Origin: Sindora glabra
Lineage: Eukaryota; Streptophyta; Magnoliopsida; Fabales; Fabaceae
Reading direction: 5' to 3'
Length of the DNA stretch: 64,000 nt
Assembly: GCA_020226215.1 (NCBI GenBank)
Contig: CM035234.1
Coordinates: 46,937,275-47,001,274 of the forward strand
How positions within the stretch are numbered: the first letter of the stretch is position 1; each line of letters begins with the position of its first letter. Both the position numbers and the translations under genes were made by a program. The notes under the pieces were generated by a model. It was not told where the DNA came from. It saw only the letters and a list, made by a program, of their open reading frames with translations, and did not search any database. Shown here piece after piece: positions 22,379 to 34,259 of the stretch.

Positions 22379-22383
22379 GGCTT
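22379..22383. repeat. Target-site duplication GGCTT of copia element G, left copy
   Basis: Repeated exactly at 26680-26684. The left LTR end has lost or mutated its TG. Confidence 0.75.
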
Positions 22384-22519
22384 ATTAGTAGATGATTAAT
22401 ATAAGATATAGGCTTATAGGCCTAAATAAGTTTAGTCCTATTGTAATTTATATTCTATTATAAATAGATACGCTTATCTCATTGTTGAGTATGGCATCAA
22501 GAATTATTCTTTCTTAACA
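22384..22519 (+). repeat. 5' LTR of element G (136 bp)
   Basis: It aligns with 26542-26679 along its length; the differences are mainly A/G and C/T transitions. It ends CTTAACA directly before the primer-binding site. The expected first bases TG are decayed. Confidence 0.85.
22459..22467 (+). promoter_or_regulatory. TATA box in the element G 5' LTR
   Basis: TATAAATAG, also conserved in the 3' LTR, about 50 bases before the LTR end. It would be the polymerase II promoter of the element. Confidence 0.65.
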
Positions 22520-22533
22520 TGGTATCTAGAGCC
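22520..22533 (+). promoter_or_regulatory. Primer-binding site of element G (tRNA-iMet)
   Basis: TGGTATCTAGAGCC begins right after the LTR and equals the standard TGGTATCAGAGCC site with one extra T. It pairs with the 3' end of initiator tRNA-Met to start cDNA synthesis. Confidence 0.85.
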
Positions 22534-23290
22534 TTTATCTAGATATCTTTCTTCTACTTAAATCAAAACAAAACAAACATAAAAAAAACCCTTAGCCTTT
22601 TCTTCTTCCCCTCCCTCTTTTTCAATTTTTTGATATGTGACTAAGTTAAGGAAGAGATGATAGCAAATTAGGATTACTAGATTATAAAACCTAAATTTTA
22701 TTTTTTTAAATAGCGAAGAGTGTGCAATATTACAAGATGAAGGAGATGCTCTTTAGTTTGATTAAAGGTGATTCAAGAGGTTTTTCAAAGATCAAGGTTG
22801 ATGGAATACTAAACTAGTGATTGGTGACCTCATCGAATTGATGCATGAGCAACAGCCATGGCATTTGTAAAGGCATGTAAGCACCATACACAATACCTTT
22901 TCCCAATGCATGATGGTGCGTGACGTTTCCTTCGTTAGTGGTATTTCTTTAATGATCTCTTGGGAAAATTCTGCACCCCTCTGTGTGGTTATATTTATGA
23001 TCTAGGTATTATGATTGTAATTTTTGAACCTTTGGCATATTTTGCTATTGTCTTTGAAATTGTTTTTAGTTGTAATAGTGGATTCCTTTAATTTAGGTGT
23101 GAAAACTACACACAATGATAACAACAAATTTTTTTCTAACATGGCCATAGATTTACTTTCGTTAGTGCAGAGATAATTGATCTAAAGTCAAATATAGAAT
23201 TGCAATAGTTTACTATAAGTATATTTAAAAATAAATACATTGAATACTTACAATTTCAAGTCTTTAGATAGGCGCCATCTACTTAACCCA
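22534..23290 (+). other. Leader/gag position of element G, no gag recognisable
   Basis: The copia gag should be here, yet no capsid or zinc-knuckle motif can be read in any frame. Part of it (22830-23000) is richer in GC and CG dinucleotides than the rest of the element. It may be a deleted and diverged gag or foreign sequence. Confidence 0.4.
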
Positions 23291-23299
23291 CTACAACTT

Positions 23300-24620
23300 T
23301 GATTCAGACAGATAATCCCACTACATGTCTATCTAATTCCCAATCTAGATGGATAATTGATTCTAGGGCCACTAATTATATGATAAAGGTATTTTGTCTT
23401 CTTTCCAAAATTCTTTTTCTCCTTCTTATGTTACTATAGCAAATGGGTCTACCATTTCAATTATTGGGAGTAGTATAGTAAATGTTACCCCTAATATTTC
23501 CTTGTTTAATGTTTTATGTCTTTCTAAATTCCCCATCAACTTACTTTATGTTAGTCAAATAACACGTACATATAATTGTGGTATTTTCTTTTTTCCTAAT
23601 TACTGTGTTTTTTAGGATTTTCTTATGAAAGAATATTTTTGATAGAGGATATGAATTTAGTAGCCTATACATGCTTGATAAAAATGTTCCCCAACCTGTT
23701 GCTACTACTACTACCATTACTCCATATCAGTTACATTATTGTTTAGATCATCCTTCCTTAGTATCTTTAAAGAAATTATTTCCTAGTGTAAGTTCTGTTT
23801 CACATTTTAATTATGAATCATGTTAATTTGCTAAACAACATCATCCATCTTATATTCCTAGAGTTAATAAGCATGTTGCATCTCCTTTTGAGTTAGTACA
23901 TTCTAATGTTTGGGTTCTATATCTAGTGGTGGTTAAACTTGGTTATTGATACTTTGTTACTTTTATTGATGATTATTCAAAAGTCACTTGGTTTTATTTT
24001 ATCAAAAATCAATTTGAGTTATTTACTATTTTTAAAGCCTTTCATATTGAAATTATAAATCAATTCCATACTTTTATACAAATTTTGTGAAGTGATAATG
24101 CTAAAGAATATCTTTCTGCCTAATTTTTTTCATATTTATTTGAGCATGGTATTATTCATTAATCTTCCTATTCAATTACTCAATAGAAAACTGGAATAAC
24201 TGAAAGAAAAAAATCATCATTTGATGGAGGTTTCTTATGCACTCTTATTCCAAATGAAAGTGCCTAATATGTTTTAGGCAGAGGCAATTCCCACCACCTA
24301 TTTTCTCATCAATCAAATGCCACCATTGTTCTTGATGACCAGGTACCTTGCTCTATTTTATTTTTTTTATATCTTTATTTCCTATCACTCCATGTATTTT
24401 TTGTTGTATTTGTTTTGTTTAGGATCATCATTCTTAAGTCCCTAAACTTGACCCATAGTCTTTAAAATGTGTCTTCCTTGGTTATTCTCAAACACAAAAA
24501 AGGTATCGATGTTATTCTATCAATTTGAATCATTAGTTTGTATCTTCTGATGTCATATTCCTTGAAACCACATCATATTTTGGCTCTTCTAAATCATCCT
24601 TTACCATACTTGATTCTAAT
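23300..24620 (+). pseudogene. Element G protease and integrase, broken
   Basis: The protease active site reads WIIDSRATNYM at about 23350-23382, where the family has DSGAT. A conserved stretch SPSYVTIANGSTISIIGS and SNLSLF/VLCLSKFPINLLYVSQIT follows (open frame 23394-23615). Integrase begins with LHYCLDHPS near 23730 (zinc-binding H..H, then C..C decayed), then LVHSNVW (23890-23915; first catalytic Asp changed to Asn), FVTFIDDYSKVTW near 23950-23990, the second catalytic Asp in SDNAKEYL near 24095, and the catalytic Glu in TERK near 24200. The C-terminal VFLGYS..QKRYRCY block is near 24465-24520. Stops interrupt throughout. Normal roles are polyprotein cleavage and insertion of cDNA into host DNA. 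Confidence 0.9.
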
Positions 24621-25029
24621 TCCTTTGACAAATATTTTCTTATGTATACTACTTCTCTAGATTCTCAGGCCCTGCTAGAAAAAACTTAGGTCTGTCCTCT
24701 TATTAAGCATGTTTATTCTCATAAAGTGTAGGTACTAATAGTAGCACCTTTATCTAATAACATTAAGACATCTAGTACAATACCAATTATTTAATCACAA
24801 ATAACTTCTTCTTCTCCCCTACTAATTACTTCATCACCAGATCTTCTTCCTTTACTCTCTGATCTTGATATTCTTATTGCTAACTAGAACGGTACACATA
24901 GTTATACTCAGAAAGGTAATATTAATCATCCTTATCCTATCTCTACATATGTATCTTATTCCTCACTGCCTGTCTCCTTACAATCATTTATTGCCTCGTT
25001 AAATTCTATTATTATTCCTAAATGTGTTG

Positions 25030-26510
25030 TAGAAGCACTCTCTCATTTTAGGCAATATGCTATTATAGAGGAAAAAATGATGGCCCTTAAGGTAAATCAT
25101 ACATAGGATATTGTATCTTTACCAAATAGTAAAAATTTCATTGGGTGTAAGTTGGTATTCACTATGAAAGTTAACACAAATGGCACTATTGCTCGATTAA
25201 AGGTTTGTTTAGTGGTAAAAAGGTATGCATAGATCTATAGTGTGGATTATTCTAAAATGTTCTCTCTAATTGCAAAACTTACTTTAATTCACTTATTTAT
25301 CTCTCTTGTTGTATCTTATGACAGGGCCTTCTACCAACTTAATGTTAAAAATACCTTCTTATATGGTGATTTACTTAAAGAGGTGTATATAGAGTAACCA
25401 CCTAGGTTTATTAATCAAGGCATGTATGGCAAAGTTTTTCAATTAAAAATATCTTTGTATAGCTTGAAGCAATCTCCTTGAGCTTGGTTTAGGAGGTTTA
25501 ATGATGTGGTGATAGAGTTTAAGATGAAGAAAAGTGATAATGATCATCTAGTGTTTTATAAACAATTAGATTCTAGTTGTATTTTTTGGCTATCTATATG
25601 GATGACATTGTAATCACTAGTAATGATAAATTAGGTATTTCAAAATTGAAAAATTTTCTTCAAACCAAAGATTTATGAGCACTCTAGTATTTTTTTTAGG
25701 GATTAAAATTGCTCAAGGAAAGAAAGGAATCTTCTTATCTTAGAGAAAATATATTCTTGATCTCTTAAAAGAAATAAGGATGCTTAGCTCTAAACCTTGT
25801 GATATTCCTATGGTTCAAAATGTTAAACTTAGCTTGAAAGATAGGAGTTGCTAGAAGATCCAAAGTAGTATAGATAATTAGTGGATGAATTGAACTACTT
25901 CACCATAACTAAATCTGATATTACTTTTCCTGTGAGTGTAGTAAGTCAATTTATGAACTCTCTAAGAACTTCTCATTAGGATGCAATCATGCATATTCTA
26001 TGATATCTTAAAAAATCACCTGGTTATGAAATTTTGTATAAAAATCATGGTCATTGCAAAATAAAATGTTTCTCTAACACAAATTGGCCTGAATGTCCTA
26101 TAGATAAAAGCTCCACTTCTAATTATTGTGTGTTTATTAGTGAGAATCTTGTATCTTGAAAAAGTAAGAAACAAGCAATGGTGTCCCATTCAAGTGTAGA
26201 ATTTATCAAGTTATGGCTCATGCTACGTCAATGCTTATGTGGATTTCCTACCTTCTTCATCAACTCGAAATTAAATCTTATGAAACCATATAGTTGTGGC
26301 GTGATAATCGGGCGGCTACTCATATTGCTACAAATTTGATTTTTCATGAACATACAAAATATGTAGAAATTTATTGTCATTTTGTTAGACAAAAACTTCA
26401 ACAAAGGGTTATTGGACTTAGACATATTAGAACTAGGAATAATTAGCTTATTTATTTACTAAAGCATTCCTAGGAAAATGGTTGATAATATTTGTAATAA
26501 TCTAGGCATG
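25030..26510 (+). pseudogene. Element G reverse transcriptase and RNase H, broken
   Basis: RT reads HFRQYAI.EEKMMALK, then IGCKLVFTMKVNTNGTIARL near 25140-25200, DYSKMFSLIAKLTLI, then YQLNVKNTFLYGDLLKEVYIE near 25335-25395, then LKISLYSLKQSP and the active site YMDDIVIT (Asp-Asp codons 25601-25606), then FFLGIKIAQGKKGIFLS. RNase H follows with INCFSNTNWP..PIDKSSTS near 26070-26130, WRDNRAATHIATNL near 26298-26340, KYVEIYCHFVRQKLQQ and RHIRTRN.L near 26420. The chain ends near the copia C-terminus before the polypurine stretch. Stops sit at former CAA, CAG, CGA and TGG codons. Confidence 0.9.
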
Positions 26511-26526
26511 TTTGACATCTATGCTT

Positions 26527-26541
26527 TAGTTTGAAGATGAG
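26527..26541 (+). promoter_or_regulatory. Polypurine-like tract of element G
   Basis: agtttgaagatgag directly precedes the 3' LTR, the expected place for the plus-strand primer. Confidence 0.6.
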
Positions 26542-26679
26542 TGTTAGTAAATGATTAGTATAAAATATGGGCTTATGGGCCTAAATAAGTTTAGTCCTAT
26601 TGTAATTTATATTCTATTATAAATAGATGTGTCTACCTCATTATTGAATATAGCACCAACAATTATTCTCTCTTAATTA
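26542..26679 (+). repeat. 3' LTR of element G (138 bp)
   Basis: It starts TGTTAGTAAATG and ends CTTAATTA; it pairs with 22384-22519. Confidence 0.85.
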
Positions 26680-26684
26680 GGCTT
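26680..26684. repeat. Target-site duplication GGCTT, right copy
   Basis: It matches 22379-22383 and the LTR A2 sequence continues after it. Confidence 0.75.
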
Positions 26685-27363
26685 ATGAAAGATAAGGCCA
26701 AATAAGAGTCACAATTTCTTTATTATGCTTACTTATGTATGCATGTTAAGATTATGATATAGATGAATGTATACATTTGGATGATAACACTAGAAGTACA
26801 AATGTTTATAAATGAATGTAGGGATACCAATGGGAGTTGTGTTATGATAAGTATGGTGGAATGTTTAGGTTTATAGAAAGGTAAATTTAGTTAGTAAGTT
26901 TATAATTGTTGTTTATATTTATTTATGCTAAAGTGTTCATTAACTTAACTCAGAAGGTATCCCTCCGTTTATTTTCTTTATAGATACTCAACTTGACTCC
27001 CTAACACCTTAGAATTGGGCTCTTAAAAGACTTTTTGATATGGGTTGGCCAACATTAGATATTATGATGTAGATATCTGGGCTTTATAGGGTAGAGAAAG
27101 GTTAAATAATAGTAACTTGTATTTTGAGGCTAGTTAGGTTAACTTATCTTCAAGCTTGAAGGATTATACGCAGACCTAACTCCTTTTGTAATTAAATTAT
27201 GTTTTATTAAATGAAATTTTCATCTTTTTCACATGATACATGCAAACCTTCCTTAAATCCCTTTTTGTATGCTTTAGTATGTTGGAGTTGAATGTGAAGT
27301 AAACTAATGGAAACCAGGAATGGGTTACATGCTAGTCATGACTAGGGTTAGATTATAATAAAA

Positions 27364-27376
27364 TTAGTATCAAAGC
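27364..27376 (+). promoter_or_regulatory. Primer-binding site after LTR A2
   Basis: TTAGTATCAAAGC resembles the TTGGTATCAGAGC site of initiator tRNA-Met with two or three transitions, and is followed by the 'ttagtttaaattcttagtgg' leader common after such sites. Confidence 0.6.
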
Positions 27377-28140
27377 TTAGTTTAAATTCTTAGTGGAATG
27401 AGACTGTTAGGTTATAATTATGTGTTGCCTAAATAAAATTTTAACTAAAATTATACCGATGCTTTATGTGCACCTAGGACATATATCACCAATACCATTT
27501 CGATAGACCCTTATATCTAATAATATTAGTGGTGGAGTTTATTTGTGATAGATTGCTTGATGAATGTCTTAGTCATTGTTTAACTATTTGAGAAATTTTG
27601 CAAATTAGGAAATGATTAATATTAGAAGTAAAGCATAAGTAAATGATCTCGAGTGTGAAAGGTCATCTAGAGGCTCACAAGCTTAAAGTAGTAAACAAGT
27701 GGAGAGCAAAAACAGTAAGTGATAACTTCCATTTTGGGCTATAAATTTTATACAACAAGTTTTGGAACAAGTCAATAAGGCCTTTGAGCATAATAGAAGG
27801 CATGAATCACATAGGAATTAAATGAACACAATAATGACTGTGATTAAGAAAAGATGCAAGAAAAAAAGAGCACCTTTCCTAAATGGGGTGCTGAAAACAA
27901 ATTTTAAATAGTTCATAAGTTCCTAAAATAAAATCCCCCATGGTATACTAGTGCCGATTTAGCAATAGATTCATACTAATTTTTTGACCAAAAAGGGTTA
28001 GGTTATGAAAAAATTAGAAGAAATTCAACAAAAAAAATTATATGAGAGAATTATGACTATAATGTTTGAAAATTAGAAAAATTATAATAAATACATAAGA
28101 TAAGTACTATCAATGAATCATCATTATCACTATTCGACTA
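27377..28140 (+). pseudogene. Remnant internal region of element A2 (gag position)
   Basis: This follows the primer site, and the purine-rich stretch 27780-27890 (with an EQVNKAFEHNRRHES-like translation) would fit the N-terminal part of a gypsy gag. I cannot name the lineage from it. No protease or polymerase follows. Confidence 0.35.
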
Positions 28141-30340
28141 ACAATTGAGAGATTTTTGTAACATTTGCTTTTAATTTTTTTGTATCAAATGTCAAAATAT
28201 AAAGAGATTTTTTACCCTCCAAAATATCTCTTTGTATTTTTCATTCTTCTTTCCTATTACAACCCTATTATGCCTTTATTTCATGTTAAATTTGCTATCC
28301 TTTGATGAGACTTTTTAGATGTTGCTTTCACAATTAGAATAACCTTTTTTTTTCCTAATTTTTACACAAAAAGTTTTAAACATTTCCAAAGATTGTGAAC
28401 TCACTTTTATTCTTTCATATCCTTAATAATTTTTTATGAAGTGTATATTCACTTATTTAGATTTATCTTCTAAAGCTAATTTATTTTTATTTAAGGTGAA
28501 TTTTTTTTTACTTTTTTAATTCAACACTCTTATTTAATTGGCTTATCAATTTATTTGACTTCTCTTTACATATTTTTTAATTTTATTTTCTTCTTTTAAC
28601 TTTAATATTACTTTGCAGATTTAATCCATTATAAGTTTTTATTTTTATTTCTATTATTTAAATTACAAACAATAATATCACTAAGGTGTATGTGTATATA
28701 TATAGTGTGATATATTATATTATAAAAATAGTTAAATAATTAAAAATTTAGAATTTATTAATTATATATTCAATTTTTTAATAAATTTATATAAAAATTA
28801 AAATCAAATTTATTATTTATTTAAAATTTTAAAATATTTTATTGCTATTAATTCTTAAGTGCTATTTCAAATTAAATACATATTACTTGAGAAATTTTGT
28901 CAATTGCAAGAACTTTAATACCAAAAGTATTAATTTATTTTTAAGTAATATATCTTAAAAATAAGTCGATTTTTCAATATAAGACTATGATTTCATTACA
29001 TATTTCATTTTTTATAAAAAGTAATTTGAAAATGAGATCAAATTTCATTTTATAGGTATTTTCTTAGATATCACACTTCATTCCAAGCCTATTTTCCATT
29101 TTCTACTTTTATTGCATTATAACCGGTGCATATTTTCTTCTTTTAAAATTGTTTATAATTTACAAAATGGTTCTTTTTTATTTATCTTTTTTCAATAATT
29201 TTTATATCAAATTTTAAATATTATATTTTTTAAAAATTAATTTTATTGTGTTGAAATAGAAAATTTTCAAAACTGTAATATAAAAAGTATTTAATTATTA
29301 TTAATGAATGTATCTTCAAATACAAGTTAAGCTTTTAATATATAAATATGAATTACTAAGCTATTTTATTCTTTTAATGAAAAAGATATAAAATTCAAAT
29401 TGAAGTTTATTTTTTTATTCAATGGGGTATGCAGAAAGTATAAATTATATTAATTAACTATATATTTTATTCTAATAAAAATATTTAAAAAATTAAATCA
29501 AATGTACTTATTCACTTTTTTCCAAGATCTTCTAGATATTAATTTTTAAAAATTTTAAATTTGATCCATTATTAATTTGAAATATTTTATATTATTAGTT
29601 ACTAAGAAAAAGATATATAATTAAAAAAAGTAATACTAATTAAAAAATTTTAACAATGATAAAGAAATTTTAACAATTTTTATTAATATGATTGCACATA
29701 AATAAGTGGCAATGTAAAGTTAATTTACATTAATAGTAGATCAAATTTAAATTTATTTTTAAATGTTATATTTGAAATTAAGTATTTTATCATTAATTTT
29801 GATTTTGTCAAAGTCTTAGTATAGAATCTATTAATTTGTTTTTAATTAATATAACTTATAAATTAATTTAAAGTTCATTCTTTATATTCTTGAAGACAAA
29901 TATGGGTGAATAGTATAGATATATTCATAACTGTTGCTTGCTTCTCAAGTCTTTGTGCCTATAATATCCTTATATGAGTTTAAATTTAATTCATTGTTAA
30001 AATAAATTTTTTTACATTATTAGTAAAATAAGAAGATGAAATGTTATTAAAAATGTAAAAAAAAATTAACAATTTTTATCAATAGTTAGAAAGTTTTAAC
30101 AAATTTCTTTATTAACATAAAATATGTAAGTGAGTAATAATGTGAAACCAATTTATACAGATAATTGATCAAACTTAAATTCTTCTTATATTTGAATATG
30201 AATGTAGGACATATACACTTATACTTATAATTATTGAAGAAGTCTATAAACAAATAATATATTTAAAATTTTCTATTAATTGTAGGATGATAGAAAAACA
30301 TTTGATGTTTTAGCCTTATTAGAATTTTGGAATTTTAAAT
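28141..30340. repeat. AT-rich region with degenerate long tandem repeat
   Basis: No gene is visible. Segments recur: the block at 29565-29790 ('ccattattaatttgaaatatt...ttaacaatttttattaat...agatcaaatttaaattt') is matched by 29985-30200, about 415 bases later. A motif 'agtattaatttatttttaagtaatata' at 28926 has relatives near 29286 and 29826. Spacing is irregular, so this is an old, decayed array. Confidence 0.5.
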
Positions 30341-32753
30341 TTTTGTTATGTGTTAGAAAAGGAAATAGCCAATAGATTTTTGGTAAAATAAATACAATGA
30401 ACGAAATTTACCTAGGGAATAAGCAAATTGTGATGAGAAAGCCCTAATGAGAAATTTTGGTGAAAGAAAAATACCAATTGAATGAAATTTAAAATAAAAA
30501 TTGAAGTGAAGTAGATAATAAGAAAAGAAATTTATTCATTTAACAAACCTTAAATTTTTAAGAAAAATGGAATGATGGAAGGTTATAAATGTCTAAAAGT
30601 GGGTATAATTAAAAGTTAATAGTAGTAGGGGCTTAAAAAGCAATCAAATGTAAGAAAGGTAAATGGTAGTCAACTATCACCATCCAAACTAGATTCTAAA
30701 TTGGCATAGTAAACTATAACTTATAAATCATAGGTGGTGAACGTAAGATAAAATTAGTTTAATTCCCAAGTTAGCTTTGCCCTTATAAACATAAATTCAA
30801 CCCATTAAGGCATTTTTCTCATTTGCCAATACTAACTTCCCTTTTTTCTTAAAACTCTCTCATTCCATTCTTCCTCTTCTTCTTGAAGACTTTCATTAAC
30901 CAAGTAAAGTGAGGAGAAATTTCTTATATAATTCTTCTTCTTTTTAAGCAATTAGACTTTTCATAGGTTTCCTTAGATTTGAGAAGATTTGAATATTTGG
31001 CTTAAAAAGGGGAGAAATGAACCATATTTAGGAACTTTAGCAATTTTGGTTGATTAGGATCAAGAGGCAACAAATCAAGCTTTCAAAAATCCTCCTCATA
31101 ATAGGTTCATGAACAATCTAGCTCAACTTATAAGTTTAAATTGATTTTGATTAGTTAGGGCATGTTTTGAGTTTTCAAATGATTGCATATGAAAAGTGAT
31201 GTTTTAAGAAGTGTAGTTTAATTTTAATATGAGAAATGTTATCAATGAAATGTTAAAAGAGTGTGTTAATGATTTGGTATGAAGAAACAATTGAGTTTAA
31301 ATTAACGTTGTAGCATATGAATAGTATTATGAGCTAAAAATTTGCAAAAATCCAAGCCATAATCGACAATAAGCCTTTGAGCTACTTTCTAGGTGCTGAT
31401 AGTTGATTATGTGATAAATAGACATTAAATGTAAGATTAGTATTGATGAAATGAGATATGTCACTATGTGTTAAGTTTTGATGTAAAATATGACTATACT
31501 ATAATGAATAAACGTTGTTTAAGATAAAAATGGCATGTTACTAATGGAATGAATTACACTATATAGTTATACATTGAGGCTCATGTAGCCCTATACTATT
31601 TTATATGACTTATGATTTAAATTGAGGATATTGAAACATAAGTCTAGGATATCAATGGCATTATTTTTGAATAATGAGGCAACGTAACAAATGATGTGAA
31701 TGAGAATTGTTATGTAATTGTGAAGTGTTATGTGTGGCCACGCAACAAGACGTGGCATTGTTTTGATAAAAAAATAAGTGTTTAAACTACAATATAAGAA
31801 AAAGATTGAATATGACTAAAGATATAAAAAAACATAATTGGGGAGAATGTATAATATCATGTCTTGTCAACTATTATTAATTTGTGAAAATATAAAGCAA
31901 ACCTTGGAGAGATAAGGCTAGAGTTTACAAAAGGATAAGGATGACCTAAAAGGCATAAGGATGTTAAATTATTACTTGAATATGAGAAATTTGTTTATAT
32001 ATATTGATATGCTATTGCTTGATAAATTGATGCTACCACTAATGTGATGAATTATGACATAAATGCTTGGAAGCCTTAGATATTATCCATGGATTTAAAA
32101 AACAATATTACCCTATTAAAAATAGAAATGCAAGTTGAATAATTAAAGAGATTTACTCTTTTTTTATTTTATTACCATGTATATGATATAATAGAATGTG
32201 TATAGCTACCTATGTGCATTTCAGTAAAACATTTGATAAGCTTAGATTTTTATGGATTAACAAGATGATACTAATGGATTTTACCTTGAAAATTACATGA
32301 TATATGTTTTTATAATATTTTGTGTTTTAGGAGTCAAATCTAGCTAATAAGTTATATTTATTGAAACATTAAATCTTGGCTAGCATGTTTACTTACTAAG
32401 CCTAGACTTACCCCTCCTTGTGTTATCCTTGTAGATGTTATATGCAAGTAATCTCCACCACCATCTCAAAGTCAAGCTTATAGGAACCTCTATAATATAG
32501 CTTAGGCATTATTAGATATTTGAATTAAATGCTTCTAGGCCGTCAAATGTATAAGTTGATAACGGAAAAAGGCTAGTTCATACTCCTTTTGGTAAATGAA
32601 GCTTATTTCAAATAAATAAAATGGCATCCTTTAATATCAGTGCATGATATCTTTCCAAATTTCTATGCATGCTTGCACATCTTAGCATAAAAAATAGGAA
32701 TAAGTTAATGAAAATTAGGTAACACCAGTTATAACTAGGTTTAGGTCATGACA
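30341..32753 (+). mobile_element. LTR A3, gypsy-like LTR (2.4 kb)
   Basis: It aligns with A2 (30780-31160 against 21190-21580; 32380-32753 against 26930-27350) and ends catgaca like A1. The left edge is approximate. After 32753 'tttgaaagctttaataag' may be a decayed primer-binding site. It could pair with A2 as the other LTR of one degenerate element, but the following primer-like sequence speaks for a separate copy. Confidence 0.55.
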
Positions 32754-33152
32754 TTTGAAAGCTTTAATAAGTTTGAATTTAATTTCCTAAAAAAATATTT
32801 TAATATATTGTAATATCTATTTTTATTTTTGTTAAATAAGATAACTATAATTTTCAAATATATTATCTTATGTATATAACAAATTTTCACTTGATACAAG
32901 TGAAAAAGCCTATAAAAATATAAAGCCCCACAAACTATAGCATGTTATGCCCTTCCACCATAATATATCATTTTTAAAAGCATTTTATTTGAATGTCCAA
33001 TGTTTTTTAGAATTATCCTTTCTTAAGGGTTCTTGTAATACTCCAATTTTAAATAAAAATAATATTTTTTAATATAAAACTAACCTCTCTTATGTGGTGA
33101 GATTTGCTAAGAGATAAGAAAGTGAAGGAAATTGGGAGAAATATTTATACAC
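32754..33152. other. AT-rich stretch between LTR A3 and copia element E
   Basis: No gene or motif recognised beyond the possible primer-site remnant at its start. Confidence 0.5.
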
Positions 33153-33475
33153 TGTGATAAAACAAAATACAAGAGAAGTAAAAGTAATCACTCTTTTATT
33201 TGAAAAGTACAACAAGGTTATCTTTCTCTCATATTTTTTTTTCTTATACTAAGACTACAAGGCATTTTCTATTTATAGGTAAAAGGGACTAACTTCTTTA
33301 ATTTTGAAGTAATACTTAATAGGCTTATACTTCATAGCCTAAATTTAGCCACCTACACTCCATAGCACCATTTGAGCCTTTCACATGCCTACAATTCTAA
33401 ACTTAAATTAATGAGAACAATTTCTTTGGGATAAAGGAATTAACAAACATCTATTATAAAATATTTATAATACTA
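33153..33475 (-). repeat. 3' LTR of element E (323 bp)
   Basis: On the plus strand it starts TGTGATAAAAC and ends near ATAATACTA; it is the partner of 43446-43767, for example 'aagagaagtaaaagtaa' and 'ggttatctttct' in both. Confidence 0.85.
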
Positions 33476-33483
33476 CTCCTTGA
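33476..33483 (-). promoter_or_regulatory. Polypurine tract of element E
   Basis: TCAAGGAG on the minus strand directly before the 3' LTR. Confidence 0.5.
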
Positions 33484-33655
33484 ATGTCCATTTTATAAAA
33501 AATATGATTCATTAAAACTTTTAGTAAAGAAAACCTAGTGGAAAAAATTTAGTACAAGAAAAAGTGTGCATATTTCTTTATCAACTAACTTATTAAAAGC
33601 CTTATTAATGAAAACTCAATGGAAATTTGACAAGGAAAAAAAGTACTATATATGT

Positions 33656-34180
33656 TCAACTCCCCCTATTAAGAAAATTATTTAAGATCTCTAAGACAAT
33701 GCAAGCCATCTTATAAATCAAATTTTCAAATGTTGAAGTAAAGAGTGCTATTATGAATAAATCTACTAAATTTATCATTTGAATGAATTTGTTGGACATC
33801 ACTATCACCTTTTTTAGTATATTGCAAATGAAAAGTAGTTTTAGAGAAATGTGCCCTATTCTATCTTCTTTAATGTATCCTTCTTTCAATTAAGCTAATA
33901 TACAACATTTTTTTCAAACAATCTTGTCATAATTTCTTTATTGGAATCCAATCTACATGTTTTTCAGACATGTTTAGTTATCAATTTGAGCAAAACACAT
34001 TCTTGACCTGCCTCATGAATTGCTATTATATTAGCATGATTTGAAGAAGCAACAATTATAATTTATTTTTTCGAACACTATGATATAATTATACCACCAC
34101 AAGTAAATAAATGATTAGTTTAAGAGTAAGCCTTATATATGTTGGACAAATATCATGCATCTATATAACTAATTAGTTAT
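33656..34180 (-). pseudogene. Element E RNase H and C-terminus
   Basis: An uninterrupted frame 33889-33656 reads KEGYIKEDRIGHISLKLLF, then the end ADLF/VDLFIIALFTSTFENLIYKM. This is the copia RNase H ending, where the family has 'KHISPKFF' and 'DLFTKALPTSTFEKL'. Upstream (to about 34180) frame breaks interrupt the rest of RNase H. It degrades the RNA of the RNA-DNA hybrid in the living element. Confidence 0.85.
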
Positions 34181-34259
34181 GTTCCAAAATCATATGAATA
34201 AAATAATCTTATGTCAATTATTCCTCAAAGATAATGAAATAAGTGTTTAATCTCATTCC

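Larger units (their letters stand above)
22384..26679 (+). mobile_element. Element G: Ty1/copia retrotransposon, nearly full length, inactive
   Basis: Two short LTRs (22384-22519 and 26542-26679), an initiator tRNA-Met-type primer site abutting the 5' LTR, then protease, integrase, reverse transcriptase and RNase H in copia order, and a purine-rich stretch before the 3' LTR. The 4.3-kb element is flanked by GGCTT. A recognisable gag is missing. Many stops mean it cannot make a polyprotein. It sits inside LTR A2 and so is younger than that LTR. Confidence 0.9.
20926..27353 (+). mobile_element. LTR A2, gypsy-like LTR interrupted by copia element G
   Basis: Its left part (about 21190-22383) aligns with LTR A3 30780-31900, including 'gagatttgagtatttaaacc' against 'gaagatttgaatatttggct', and holds several GTTGACTAC/GTAGTCAAC motifs between 21780 and 22050. 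Its right part (26680-27353) carries the shared 3' blocks. The two halves join cleanly at the GGCTT duplication of element G. Directly after it a recognisable primer-binding site follows, so this is a 5' LTR. The left boundary is approximate. Confidence 0.6.

Noticed and set aside
26228..26425. Minus-strand frame opposite the RNase H of element G
   Set aside because: It is the reverse shadow of the RNase H domain, whose sense-strand motifs are clear.
28680..28760. Origin-like or matrix-attachment element because of very high AT content
   Set aside because: High AT alone is normal here and no sequence motif supports it.
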